In this document: positions 10,862-19,643 of the stretch, one piece after another
How positions within the stretch are numbered: position 1 is the stretch's first letter
Layout of the letters: each line of letters opens with the position of its first letter
From: Anianabacter salinae
GTDB lineage: Bacteria; Pseudomonadota; Alphaproteobacteria; Rhodobacterales; Rhodobacteraceae
Length of the DNA stretch: 64,000 bases
Direction: 5' to 3'
Assembly (NCBI RefSeq): GCF_019061145.1
Contig: NZ_JAHQZS010000003.1
Span: 310,001 to 374,000, forward strand
Made by a program: the position numbers and the translations under genes
Notes under the pieces: model-generated
What the model was told of the DNA's origin: nothing
The model's input: the letters and a program-made list of their open reading frames with translations, nothing else
Databases searched by the model: none

Positions 10862-11272
10862 ATGCAGACAGAATTCCGCATCCAGACGCAGGGCGCGGGC
10901 CTTGCCGAGTTCACGCAGGACGTGGCGCGCTGGCTGCCCGCGCAAGACGGGCTTCTGACTCTGTTCGTGCGCCACACCTCGTGCTCTCTGCTGATCCAGG
11001 AGAACGCCGATCCCGACGTGCAGCGCGACCTGGGCGCCTTTTTCGGTCGCCTTGTTCCGCCTGCCGACGATCCGGCGATGGCGTATCTGGCTCACCGCGC
11101 CGAGGGGCCAGACGACATGCCTGCCCATATCAAGGCCGCGATGATGCCGGTCAGCCTGTCGATCCCCGTGGCCGCCGGGCGCATGGCGCTTGGCACATGG
11201 CAGGGGATCTACCTGTTCGAACATCGCCGCCACCCGCATCTGCGGCGGGTGGCGGCACATCTGTCGGTCTGA
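10862..11272 (+). CDS. yjbQ: YjbQ family protein (UPF0047)
   Basis: 136-aa protein of the widely conserved YjbQ/UPF0047 family, whose members have been linked to secondary thiamine phosphate synthase activity. Visible signatures: HTSCSLLIQENADP in the first half, EGPDDMPAH and the C-terminal GTWQGIYLFEHR. Full length. The gene lies 41 bp after the SH3-like gene and converges with the dehydrogenase at 11335. Confidence 0.93.
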   Translation: MQTEFRIQTQGAGLAEFTQDVARWLPAQDGLLTLFVRHTSCSLLIQENADPDVQRDLGAFFGRLVPPADDPAMAYLAHRAEGPDDMPAHIKAAMMPVSLSIPVAAGRMALGTWQGIYLFEHRRHPHLRRVAAHLSV

Positions 11273-11334
11273 GCCGGAATCGATCACGAAGGTCACTCTT
11301 CCTACCAACGTGCCCCCGGCCCGGCGCTGCTGAT

Positions 11335-12006
11335 TCAGGATTGCGGCATCAGAAAAATCTCGCGCACGCCGTTGCGGGGATCGGCGTTCAGCGCGTGCAG
11401 GACCGCATCCGCCACGTCATCGGGGTGCAGCTTGTCGGGCTTGGCCTCGTCGAAGAAGGCGGTGTCGACCATGCCGGGCGCGATGACGGTGCAGCGCCCG
11501 CCCCAGTCGCGCATCTCGTCGGCCATGTTGCCTGCGTAGCCGTGGACGAACCATTTCGTCGCGCCGTAGATCGAGCCGGGGATGTGCCGCCGGCCCGCCG
11601 CGGAGCCGGTCATCACCAGATGTCCCTTGGCCGTCTTCAGCGCAGGCAGCGCGGCGCGCGCGGTATAAAGCACGCCCATGATGTTGATATCGACCAGCCT
11701 GCGCCATTCCTCGGGGTCGCCTTCCACCGTGCCGGGGGTGTCGAGGCCCTTGCCGGCGTTGGCAAACGCGGCATCGAGCCCGCCAAAGGCTTCGGTCGTC
11801 GCGGCCACCGCCTTTTCCAGATCGTCCAGCCGCGTGACGTCGCCCGGCAGCGCCAGCGCGCCCTCGCCAAGCTCTGCCGCTAGCGCCTCGATCTTGTCTT
11901 GCGACCGCGCGAACAGGGCGACGTTCCAGCCGTTCGCGGCTGCCGCCCGTGCCGTGGCCGCGCCGATCCCGCTGGAGGCTCCGGTGATGAAAAGTGTCTT
12001 GGTCAT
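11335..12006 (-). CDS. Short-chain dehydrogenase/reductase (SDR)
   Basis: 223-aa classical SDR. The cofactor motif TGASSGIG is at residues 8-15, NAG at the end of beta 4 (FANAGKG), and the catalytic Tyr-Lys in YGATK near residue 150, with a preceding serine (TGSAAG). Substrate unknown; YdfG/YqjQ-like NADP-dependent alcohol or hydroxy-acid dehydrogenases are the closest general type. The start at 12006 gives the compact [10 protein letters not shown]-terminus; the frame continues upstream to 12108 without similarity. Confidence 0.9.
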   Translation of the reverse strand: MTKTLFITGASSGIGAATARAAAANGWNVALFARSQDKIEALAAELGEGALALPGDVTRLDDLEKAVAATTEAFGGLDAAFANAGKGLDTPGTVEGDPEEWRRLVDINIMGVLYTARAALPALKTAKGHLVMTGSAAGRRHIPGSIYGATKWFVHGYAGNMADEMRDWGGRCTVIAPGMVDTAFFDEAKPDKLHPDDVADAVLHALNADPRNGVREIFLMPQS

Positions 12007-12169
12007 GCCTTTGGGGTTCCCATGCTTGTCTTGTGTCACGCGCTCAACGCGGCAGGTTTGCAATAGGGTCCGCGCATCATGTGGGGGCGTGATTTCCTCA
12101 CTACCCAACGGGTCGCGGGTTCCCTATAGTGCCTGTGGACAGACTGGGACAGGGACCGAGGGAGAGCGG

Positions 12170-12640
12170 ATGCGTTGCCCGTTTTGCGGAAATATCGACA
12201 CGCAGGTCAAGGACTCCCGTCCTGCCGAGGATCACGTCGCCATCCGGCGGCGCCGGTTCTGCCCCGCCTGCGGAGGCCGGTTCACCACCTATGAACGCGT
12301 GCAGTTGCGCGACCTTGTCGTCATCAAGACGAACGGGCGCCGCGAGGATTTCGACCGCGACAAGCTGGAGCGTTCGGTGCGCATCTCGATGCAGAAACGC
12401 CCGGTCGAGCCGGAGCGTGTCGACCAGATGATTTCCGGCATCGTGCGGCGGCTTGAATCGATGGGCGAGACGGATATCCCGTCCAAGGTCATCGGCGAAA
12501 TCGTGATGGAAAGCCTCGCCCGGATCGACACCGTGGCTTACGTCCGCTTTGCCAGCGTTTACAAGAACTTCCAGGCCGCCGACGACTTCGACAAGTTCGT
12601 CAGTGAGCTGCGTCCGCACACGCCCCCAGAAGACGTGTGA
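12170..12640 (+). CDS. nrdR: Transcriptional repressor NrdR
   Basis: Repressor of ribonucleotide reductase genes, 156 aa. An N-terminal zinc ribbon with Cys3, Cys6, Cys31 and Cys34 and an ATP-cone domain (about residues 49-139) that senses nucleotides. The ATG at 12170 follows GAGGGAGAG. A TATAGT -10-like box sits at 12125-12130, with no convincing -35. The stop overlaps the GTG start of ribD, the usual nrdR-ribD coupling. Confidence 0.97.
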   Translation: MRCPFCGNIDTQVKDSRPAEDHVAIRRRRFCPACGGRFTTYERVQLRDLVVIKTNGRREDFDRDKLERSVRISMQKRPVEPERVDQMISGIVRRLESMGETDIPSKVIGEIVMESLARIDTVAYVRFASVYKNFQAADDFDKFVSELRPHTPPEDV

Positions 12641-13734
12641 CGGACGACCACGCGCGGCACATGCGCCACGCGCTTGCGTTGGCGGCGCGGGGGCTGGGCC
12701 GGGTCTGGCCGAACCCCGCGGTTGGCTGCGTTCTGATCCAAGGCGACCGCGTCGTCGGGCGCGGCTGGACACAAGCTGGCGGGCGCCCCCATGCCGAAGC
12801 CGTAGCGCTTGCCGCAGCCGGTGACGCGGCGCGCGGTGCAACCGCCTATGTCACGCTGGAACCCTGTTCCCACCACGGCCAGACCCCGCCCTGTGCATCG
12901 GCACTGGCGGAGGCCGGCGTGGCGCGTGTCGTGGTGGCCTTGGGCGATCCCGACAGCCGCGTAAACGGACGCGGGCTGGAGATGCTGCGCGACGCGGGCA
13001 TCAAGGTTTTGACCGGCGTGCTGGAGGATGAGGCGCGCGCGCTTCAGGCAGGGTTCCTGTCGCGCGTGTCGCGGGGGCGGCCTTGGGTGACGCTCAAGCT
13101 GGCCGCCAGTTTCGACGGACGGATCGCCACGGCGACGGGGGAGAGCCGCTGGATCACCGGGCCCGAGGCGCGTCGACTGGTGCATCTGGAACGGGCCCGG
13201 AATGACGCGGTCCTGGTCGGCGGCGGCACGGCACGCGCGGATGACCCGGCGCTGACCGTGCGCGGTCTTGGCGTGGCGCATCAGCCGGTGCGGGTCGTCT
13301 GGTCGCGCAGGCTGGATCTGGCCGGGGCGCGGGCCCTGCACGCCACGGCGCGCGAGGTGCCGGTCTGGCTGTGCCACGGCAGCGGCGTCGATCCCGATGT
13401 TCGGGATCACTGGCAAGGCGCGGGTGCGCGGCTGATCGACGTGCCGACGGGCGGCGGGCGGCAGATCGACCCCGCGGCGGCGCTGGCCGCGATGGCCGAG
13501 GCGGGCCTGACCCGGGTGTTCTGCGAAGGCGGCGGATCACTGGCCGCGTCCTTGCTGGCCGCAGGGCTGGTGGACGAGTTGGTCGGCTTTACCGCAGGCG
13601 TTGCGCTCGGGGCGGAAGGTCAACCGTCGATCAGCGCGCTGGGCGTCGACCGGCTGGCCGAGGCGCCCCGGTTTCGGCTGGTCGAGACGCGGCGGGCGGG
13701 CGGCGACGCGATGCACCGCTGGCGCGCGGTCTAG
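12637..13734 (+). CDS. ribD: Bifunctional riboflavin deaminase/reductase RibD
   Basis: Second and third steps of riboflavin synthesis: deamination of diaminohydroxyphosphoribosylaminopyrimidine and reduction of the ribosyl side chain. The deaminase domain shows His52, Glu54, Cys77 and Cys86 (HAE and [11 protein letters not shown]). The reductase domain follows from about residue 145 ([25 protein letters not shown]). 365 aa. GTG start at 12637 in a GTGA overlap with nrdR. Its 3' end overlaps the convergent kpsC by 4 bp. ribE is not directly downstream as expected; a capsule block intervenes. Confidence 0.96.
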   Translation: MTDDHARHMRHALALAARGLGRVWPNPAVGCVLIQGDRVVGRGWTQAGGRPHAEAVALAAAGDAARGATAYVTLEPCSHHGQTPPCASALAEAGVARVVVALGDPDSRVNGRGLEMLRDAGIKVLTGVLEDEARALQAGFLSRVSRGRPWVTLKLAASFDGRIATATGESRWITGPEARRLVHLERARNDAVLVGGGTARADDPALTVRGLGVAHQPVRVVWSRRLDLAGARALHATAREVPVWLCHGSGVDPDVRDHWQGAGARLIDVPTGGGRQIDPAAALAAMAEAGLTRVFCEGGGSLAASLLAAGLVDELVGFTAGVALGAEGQPSISALGVDRLAEAPRFRLVETRRAGGDAMHRWRAV

Positions 13735-15770
13735 CGCCAGAGCCAGCTTTGACTGGCAAGCAGACCCTGCAGCTTTGACACAAGTCGCGTCGCCGTGCCG
13801 GGTGCGGGGATGTCGCCCGTCGCCAGCCGCTCCACGATCACCTCGGGCGTGGTCGGCAGGCCGGTGACAGGGTCGCGGTAGCGCGGATAATCGATCAGTG
13901 CGGCGTGAACCAGCGCCGCCAGCGAGGGCCTTGCCTGCCGCCGCGCAGGCACCCGGCCAAGATCGCGCGTCAGGCCCCACCCGGCATAGAACGGCGTGCC
14001 AAGGCAGGTGACGGTTTTGCCCCGGATCAGCGCCTCGAACCCCAAGAGAGAGGTCAGCGTCCAGACTTCATCCACAGCACCGATCAGGGCCACGGGATCG
14101 CCCTGGCGCACGACGACATCGGCCAGTGTTTCGTCAGGCGCGCCGCCGCTTCGCAGTCCCGCCTCGACGTCTGGATGCGGCTTCCAGATCAGCACCGCGC
14201 CTGGGTTCTCCGCGCGCACCTGCGCCAGCAGCCCGGCGTTCGTGGTCACGTCCGAACAGCCGAGCCGGATCGACGCATCATCCTCGACCTGGCCGGGCAC
14301 AAGGATGCGGTGACCTTGCGGCAGATCGGGCAACACCCCGCCGATGTTGTATTTTGTCACGCCGGTGTCGATGATCCGCGCGATCAGACGGTGCGCCCAA
14401 TCCAGCCGCGCAGGCGGCAGATCGGCAGCTTCGGCCACCATTCGTTCCAGCCTGCTTTCGCGGGTCGGGTCGTAGTAGATCCCGAGGTCATCCAGCGCCA
14501 GCGACAGCGGCGGCACCAGCCGGGCGCCGAGCCCGCGAGAGCGCAGGAACCCGTCCTCGGCCCGGATCACGCGAATGTCCGATCGGTGAAAGTCGCCCGT
14601 CAGCTTGCCCGCCCAGACCACCAGATCGCGGCCCGTGGCGGCGGCTTGATCCCCAGCCTTGTCCACAGGATCGGTGAACGTGAGCGCGCCCTCGGTTCCA
14701 AGGAATTTCCGTAGCGGTTTCCGCTTCCAAAGGCGCATACCTGAGGCGACGTGGCCGCGCCGATCCTCGCGCCAGGCCCGCGTCTCGGCCTGCAACTGGG
14801 CGGTCGCGGTCTCGAAGTCGCAGAGCCGGTCCATGCAGGGATCGTACCATTTCGGATAGAGCAGCATCGCCCCTGCGAACAGTTGTGCGCGGGTCAGGCG
14901 GCGGGTGCGGCGGTGCGGTGGGTTGGTGTCCTCGGTCAGGCCCCACCCGGCATAGAACGGCTGACCCCAGACGCGGGGGCGGTGCCCGGCGAGGATCGCC
15001 TCGAACCCCAATTGCGAGGACACGGTGTAGACCGCGACCGCGCCTTCCAGCAGCGCCCAGGGCGAGACGGCATCAGAGATCAGCCGCACACGGCCCGTCT
15101 GATCGTCGGGGCCGAAATGCCCCTCGCGCTTTCCCGCCGCCGTCTCGGGGTGGACCTTGACCAGCACCGGCAATCCGGGGTGATCGGCCTGCGCCTCGAC
15201 CAGCATCTCGCGGAACATCGCGTCGGTCGCGCCGGATGCAGTAACGGATGCATCGCCGCGCGTCTGGTCGATTACCAGCACGTAGGGCGCATCCGGCACC
15301 GGGGCGGCGGGATCGAAGGCGGTGTATTTCGACAGGTGCGCACTGCGCAGCCAGTCGATCCCGGCGCGGGCGCGGTCCAGAAGCGGCGTGTCGTCCAGCG
15401 GATGCGTGGCCAGCAGGGTTTCCAGATCGGACGGCGCGCGCCCGTCGAAATGCACGCCCGTGCTGTCGAGCGTCAGGCCAAGGGCAGGGCGCCCGCCCGT
15501 GCGCCCCGGATGGACGGACCGCAAAAAGGCGTCCTCGACCCGCAGCACCTGCGCGCCGCGCCGGTCGGCCACGGCCTCGCCCCGCCCTGCCGTGGGGCTT
15601 TGCCCCCAGACGCCGACCCAGCCGCCTTCGGGCGGGGCGCCCAGCGTCACCTGCCAGCCTGCCAGCCGCAGGATGCGGCGCACGCGCGCTTGCGTCAGGA
15701 AGCCGCCGCTGTAGACGAACAAAGGCCGAGGCGTTTCCGCCCCGGCCTGTGGTCCTTCGGGATCGACCAT
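13731..15770 (-). CDS. kpsC: Capsule polysaccharide biosynthesis protein, KpsC-like Kdo transferase
   Basis: 679 aa with two homologous Capsule_synth halves: the first around LRVEDAFLRS and ALGLTLDSTGVHFD, the second around IRAEDGFLRS and PLSLALDDLGIYYD. KpsC is a two-domain beta-Kdo transferase that builds the Kdo linker on which group 2 capsules are made; both halves keep the ED-x-FLRS and SLLGFEA signatures. Last gene of a minus-strand kpsS/export-lipoprotein/kpsC operon, 5 bp behind the previous gene. Confidence 0.88.
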   Translation of the reverse strand: MVDPEGPQAGAETPRPLFVYSGGFLTQARVRRILRLAGWQVTLGAPPEGGWVGVWGQSPTAGRGEAVADRRGAQVLRVEDAFLRSVHPGRTGGRPALGLTLDSTGVHFDGRAPSDLETLLATHPLDDTPLLDRARAGIDWLRSAHLSKYTAFDPAAPVPDAPYVLVIDQTRGDASVTASGATDAMFREMLVEAQADHPGLPVLVKVHPETAAGKREGHFGPDDQTGRVRLISDAVSPWALLEGAVAVYTVSSQLGFEAILAGHRPRVWGQPFYAGWGLTEDTNPPHRRTRRLTRAQLFAGAMLLYPKWYDPCMDRLCDFETATAQLQAETRAWREDRRGHVASGMRLWKRKPLRKFLGTEGALTFTDPVDKAGDQAAATGRDLVVWAGKLTGDFHRSDIRVIRAEDGFLRSRGLGARLVPPLSLALDDLGIYYDPTRESRLERMVAEAADLPPARLDWAHRLIARIIDTGVTKYNIGGVLPDLPQGHRILVPGQVEDDASIRLGCSDVTTNAGLLAQVRAENPGAVLIWKPHPDVEAGLRSGGAPDETLADVVVRQGDPVALIGAVDEVWTLTSLLGFEALIRGKTVTCLGTPFYAGWGLTRDLGRVPARRQARPSLAALVHAALIDYPRYRDPVTGLPTTPEVIVERLATGDIPAPGTATRLVSKLQGLLASQSWLWR

Positions 15771-15775
15771 CCGGC

Positions 15776-16906
15776 CTACTGCGCGATGTTCGACACGTTC
15801 CCGGCCGCGGACAGCGTGCCGGTCACGGCCGACAACACCTTGGAGAACTGGGTGAACGGCGCTTCGGTGACATAGACGGTGTCGCCGTCGCGGATCACGA
15901 AGTCGCGGGCCAGGAACACGCCGTTGGGCTCGGTCAGGTCCAGCACATAGACCATGCGCTGCGCGCCCTGCAGATCGGTGCGGGCGAGCACCTGGTTGGC
16001 GATCTCGGGCGGCTCGTTGCGGAAGACGAACACGCCGGTGGGATCGGCCGCGTTGGAGTTCAGGCCGCCGACCTGGGCGATGGCCTCGATGGCGCTGATC
16101 GTCTGGGTCTCGAACGGCACGCGGTTCTGCGTTCCGGTTGCACCCAGCGCGGTGAAGGACCGGCTGTCTTCCTTGACAAGGATGCGGTCGCCGCCGCGCA
16201 GGGCGATGTCGAATTGCGGATGCTCGTAGAGATCCTGATACCAGACGGTTTCCTGACGCGCGCCGCGGGAAATCTGCACTTGCGCAATGGAGGGATCGAC
16301 CACCACACCGCCCGCGCGGGCCAGCATCGCCGACAGCGTGCGGGTCGGGCGTTCGATGGCGTAGATCCCCTGGCCGCCGACAGCGCCAGAGACGGACACG
16401 GTCGAGCCGTCGCCAGCAAGGCGGCGCACAAGGACTTGCGGATCGGGAGTCTGTTCAGCCAGCCGTTCAGTGATGAGACGGCGGATTTCGTCGGGCGAGT
16501 TGCCCGCCGCGCGGATGCGGCCCGCGTAAGGCACGAAGATGAAGCCCGCGCCGTCGACCTGCACCTCGTCCAGCACGGTGGCGTTGACGCCCTGGCTGGC
16601 CAGAAGGCCATCGTCGACGTTCTCGTAGATCGTCAGGCCAAGGGTGTCGCCCGGACGGATCGTGTCAGATCCCAGCACGCCCGCGCCCAGGAACGCCTGG
16701 CTGAAGCCGAAGGCGGGGATCACGGCGGTGGCGCGGGTCACGCGGTCGTTCACTGTGACGACGAACGAATCGCCCTCGCGCTGCACCGAGCCGGAGTAGA
16801 TTTCGCGCTTCGTGGGCCCGGAACGCGGAAGCCCACAACTTGCGGCGGTTGCCACAAGCAGAAACACGGCTAGCGTCCTCGCCCATCGCGATGACTGGAT
16901 TTTCAC
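15776..16906 (-). CDS. Polysaccharide export lipoprotein (Wza/KpsD-like)
   Basis: 376-aa outer-membrane polysaccharide export protein. A lipoprotein signal ends in a lipobox (TAASC, Cys24). The Poly_export domain (IRPGDTLGLTIYENV ... VDGAGFIFVPYAGRI) is followed by two SLBB-like segments (VSVSGAVGGQGIYAI and NRVPFETQTISAIEAI). It would form the outer-membrane channel for the capsule whose Kdo linker KpsC and KpsS make. The GTG at 16906 is preferred over the frame start at 16954 because GAGGAG stands 8 nt before it and the signal peptide then begins correctly. No inner-membrane ABC exporter genes are in the window. Confidence 0.88.
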   Translation of the reverse strand: MKIQSSRWARTLAVFLLVATAASCGLPRSGPTKREIYSGSVQREGDSFVVTVNDRVTRATAVIPAFGFSQAFLGAGVLGSDTIRPGDTLGLTIYENVDDGLLASQGVNATVLDEVQVDGAGFIFVPYAGRIRAAGNSPDEIRRLITERLAEQTPDPQVLVRRLAGDGSTVSVSGAVGGQGIYAIERPTRTLSAMLARAGGVVVDPSIAQVQISRGARQETVWYQDLYEHPQFDIALRGGDRILVKEDSRSFTALGATGTQNRVPFETQTISAIEAIAQVGGLNSNAADPTGVFVFRNEPPEIANQVLARTDLQGAQRMVYVLDLTEPNGVFLARDFVIRDGDTVYVTEAPFTQFSKVLSAVTGTLSAAGNVSNIAQ

Positions 16907-17001
16907 TGCTCGGTCTCCTCGTTTCGGGAGTTCTGCCTCAATTTTTCTTTGCAAGGTATCGAAATCCCGCGAAAAAGGCTAGCGGGCAATTTCGGGGCGC
17001 C

Positions 17002-18288
17002 TCACTTCACCACGCGCAACTGTTGCCTTGGAGCCGCTGTGCCCCGCCGCAGCGCGTCATAGGGATCGTCGACCGCCAGCATCAGGTCGACCACTTGCCG
17101 CAGCAGTTGCCGCCGACCGCGCGCCGAATAGAACCCGCCCGAGATCTGCGATGTCTCCAGCAGGAAATGGCGATAGTCGCGGTAGGCGGCGTTGTCGGGC
17201 CGGGTCGGGCGGGCGAAAAACTCGGGCAGTGTCTGGACCGAAACGAACTCGGGCTTGGCATAGACCGCCGCGCCGAACACCCTGAGCGGAAGTCCGCGCC
17301 ACAGCGCCTGCTGCGCCGCTGTCGAGTTCACCGTGACCGCGCTGCGGGCATGATCGAGAAGCTGCGCCAGCTTGCCGCCGCGCACGAAATGCACGCGGTC
17401 CGCGACGCCCTTTTCGGCTGCGATGCGCCGGATGTCGCGCCGGATCGGCGCGCGCCCGTCCTCAAGAGGGTGGGCCTTGAAGATCAGGTGATGATGCCGC
17501 GCCGCGCCGCGCGCGAAGCCGTCAATCACCAGTTCCAGGAATTCGGTCATCCGGGTGAACGGGCTGTGCGCCTGAAAGCTGGCGTCGTGTTCCAGTTGCA
17601 GCAGCGCCAGATGATATGGAAAGCCTTCGGACTTGATCCGCCACGTCGCGGCGACCCGGTCGATCCACAAAAGCGGCATCAGCAGCAGGCGGCGCAGGTA
17701 AAGGCGGAACTCCTGCCGGACGCTCAGCGTGCGATGGCCGCGAAACTGCCGGTAGCGGCGGTTCGCCAGCATCAGGAAGCCGTGATAGACCGCACCGTAC
17801 CAGATGTGTTGGCGCATGTCGCCCCAATGGGCGGGTGCCTCGGGGATGTCGAGTTGCGCCTGTGCCAGCGTCTCGCGCATCTGCGTGACGGACAGATCCA
17901 TCAGCCGCGAATTGCCGTTCGATCCGCCGCGTTCGTACGTCACCCAATAGGGGCGCAGATAGCCTTCTTCAAAGACGTGGATGGCAAGACCAAGCGAACG
18001 CGCCGCCTCGATGGCGTCTGCATGCACGGCGCGGGTGTCGCCGTAGAGCACGATGTCGGTGATGGCCTTGTCCCGCACCAGATCGGCAAAGCGCGCGGGC
18101 CAATCGGCTGGAGCACCTGCATAGGCGATATAGCTCGACCGGTCGGGCCAGAATGCCGCGTCTCCCGCGTTGAAGCCCACGCGCCAGACCGTTGCCCCCG
18201 CCGCCCGGAGCATCCGGCTCAGGCGATAGAAGAACGGGCCATGTGGCCCCTGCAGGAACAGAAATTGCCTGTTCGACGGATCGTTCAT
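17002..18288 (-). CDS. kpsS: Capsule polysaccharide biosynthesis protein, KpsS-like
   Basis: About 428 aa, Capsule_synth family, resembling KpsS, the Kdo transferase that adds the first Kdo to the lipid anchor of group 2 capsules. The N-terminus FLFLQGPHGPFFYRLSRML is diagnostic; VFEEGYLRPYWVTYE and the HPLEDGR region follow. First gene of the three-gene minus-strand capsule operon and divergent from ribE. The start at 18288 (MNDPSNRQ) fits family N-termini; an ATG four codons upstream (18300) is possible. Confidence 0.88.
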   Translation of the reverse strand: MNDPSNRQFLFLQGPHGPFFYRLSRMLRAAGATVWRVGFNAGDAAFWPDRSSYIAYAGAPADWPARFADLVRDKAITDIVLYGDTRAVHADAIEAARSLGLAIHVFEEGYLRPYWVTYERGGSNGNSRLMDLSVTQMRETLAQAQLDIPEAPAHWGDMRQHIWYGAVYHGFLMLANRRYRQFRGHRTLSVRQEFRLYLRRLLLMPLLWIDRVAATWRIKSEGFPYHLALLQLEHDASFQAHSPFTRMTEFLELVIDGFARGAARHHHLIFKAHPLEDGRAPIRRDIRRIAAEKGVADRVHFVRGGKLAQLLDHARSAVTVNSTAAQQALWRGLPLRVFGAAVYAKPEFVSVQTLPEFFARPTRPDNAAYRDYRHFLLETSQISGGFYSARGRRQLLRQVVDLMLAVDDPYDALRRGTAAPRQQLRVVK

Positions 18289-18477
18289 ACCCAGCCCCAT
18301 AGTTCGGCAATATGCCGCTGACGCGCCGGAAATGCGACGCAGCCCGGCTCATTACGCAACGTCAATGCGGCATGATTAGGGCAACGGCGCACAGACGCCG
18401 CGCGACCTCGCAGCATGTCCCCAGACTTGCGCAAGGCCCTGGGCGGGGCTAGGTCAGGCGAAACGCAAGGATTGCCC

Positions 18478-19080
18478 ATGTTCACAGGCATCATCACCGA
18501 TATCGGCGAAGTTCTGGAAACCGAGAAACGCGGCGACCTGCGCGCGCGCATCGGCACCGGTTATGACATCGGCGGCATCGACATCGGCGCCTCCATCGCC
18601 TGCGACGGTGTCTGCCTGACGGTGATCGCATTGGGCGAAGCGCCGCGCCCGTGGTTCGACGTGGAGATTTCGGCCGAAACGGTGTCGAAGACGAACATCG
18701 GCGCGATGGGCTGGGCGGCGGGCACGCGGCTCAACCTCGAACGCGCGCTGAAGGTCGGGGACGAGCTGGGCGGGCACATCGTGTCGGGTCACATCGACGG
18801 CGTGGCCGAGGTGATCGGCGTGACCCCCGACGGTGACAGCACCCGCGTGATATTCCGCGCGCCCGAGGCGCTGGCGCGCTTCATCGCGCCGAAGGGATCG
18901 GTCGCTCTCAATGGCACGTCGCTGACCGTGAACGAGGTCGAGGGACGCGATTTCGGCATCAACTTCATCCCGCACACCCAGACGGCGACGACATGGGGCA
19001 GGGTGAAGGTCGGCGACGCGATCAACCTCGAGATCGACACGCTGGCGCGCTACGTCGCGCGGCTGCAGGACTGGGCATGA
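18478..19080 (+). CDS. ribE: Riboflavin synthase, alpha subunit
   Basis: Final step of riboflavin synthesis: dismutation of two lumazine molecules. 200 aa with two lumazine-binding repeats (MFTGIITDIGEV and GHIVSGHIDGVAEV starts). The ATG at 18478 gives the universal MFTGI N-terminus. No FMN riboswitch signature is visible in the 190-bp kpsS-ribE gap. Its stop overlaps the next gene (CATGATGG). Confidence 0.96.
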   Translation: MFTGIITDIGEVLETEKRGDLRARIGTGYDIGGIDIGASIACDGVCLTVIALGEAPRPWFDVEISAETVSKTNIGAMGWAAGTRLNLERALKVGDELGGHIVSGHIDGVAEVIGVTPDGDSTRVIFRAPEALARFIAPKGSVALNGTSLTVNEVEGRDFGINFIPHTQTATTWGRVKVGDAINLEIDTLARYVARLQDWA

Positions 19081-19643
19081 TGGCGGGCCTTGGCCACAAC
19101 AACGGCCCCACGCTGGAGGGGGGCACGGCTTGGCGGCGCCATGCGTGGCAACGGGCCCGCGCCGAGTTGCTGCCGAAACTTCCGCTCGAGGTCATTCGCC
19201 TGCGGGTGACGCGAGCCAAGGAGCTTGGCCTCGACTACCGCAGCTATGCCAGCCTGCGCGCCTCGACGGGCCGCGATGTCATCGCCTTCCTGTTCTCGTC
19301 AAACGCCCTGCGCGTCGCCCGCGATGGCCGCCCCGCGACCGGCCGCGCCGCGCGTCTGCACGCCATCCACGCCTGCGGACGCCTTGCGCTGGTCCAGCCG
19401 CCGCTGCCGCCCGAACGCCTGATTGCCGCCACCGACGGCCTGATCGAGCGCGCCGACCGCGCGCCCGGTCTTGCCGACACATGGCGCGCCGCCCGCACCC
19501 GGATCGAGACGCTGACCCGCGGCATCCCGGCGGACGGAATCGTCGTCATCGGGGACACCGCGCTGGAACGCGACTGGTGCACCGCCGCACGCCTTGGGGG
19601 CTTTCTGCCCTCGGACCGCTATTTCCAAGGAGACTCCGCATGA
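19077..19643 (+). CDS. Conserved protein of unknown function in the riboflavin operon
   Basis: 188 aa, no recognised enzyme family. Begins MMAGLGHNNGPT, then an Arg/Ala-rich helical segment (WRRHAWQRARAELLPKLPLEVIRLRVTRAKELGLDY) and a C-terminus VVIGDTALERDWCTAARLGGFLPSDRYF. I recall similar proteins between ribE and ribB in related Rhodobacteraceae, so it may be clade-specific. It overlaps ribE by 4 bp and ribBX by 4 bp, strong evidence of translational coupling with the pathway. The start may be either of two adjacent ATGs (19077 or 19080). Confidence 0.8.
   Translation: MMAGLGHNNGPTLEGGTAWRRHAWQRARAELLPKLPLEVIRLRVTRAKELGLDYRSYASLRASTGRDVIAFLFSSNALRVARDGRPATGRAARLHAIHACGRLALVQPPLPPERLIAATDGLIERADRAPGLADTWRAARTRIETLTRGIPADGIVVIGDTALERDWCTAARLGGFLPSDRYFQGDSA

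Noticed and set aside
18289-18477. FMN riboswitch before ribE
   Set aside because: None of the conserved FMN aptamer blocks (such as AGG..GGGTGAAATTCCC) is visible in the gap.
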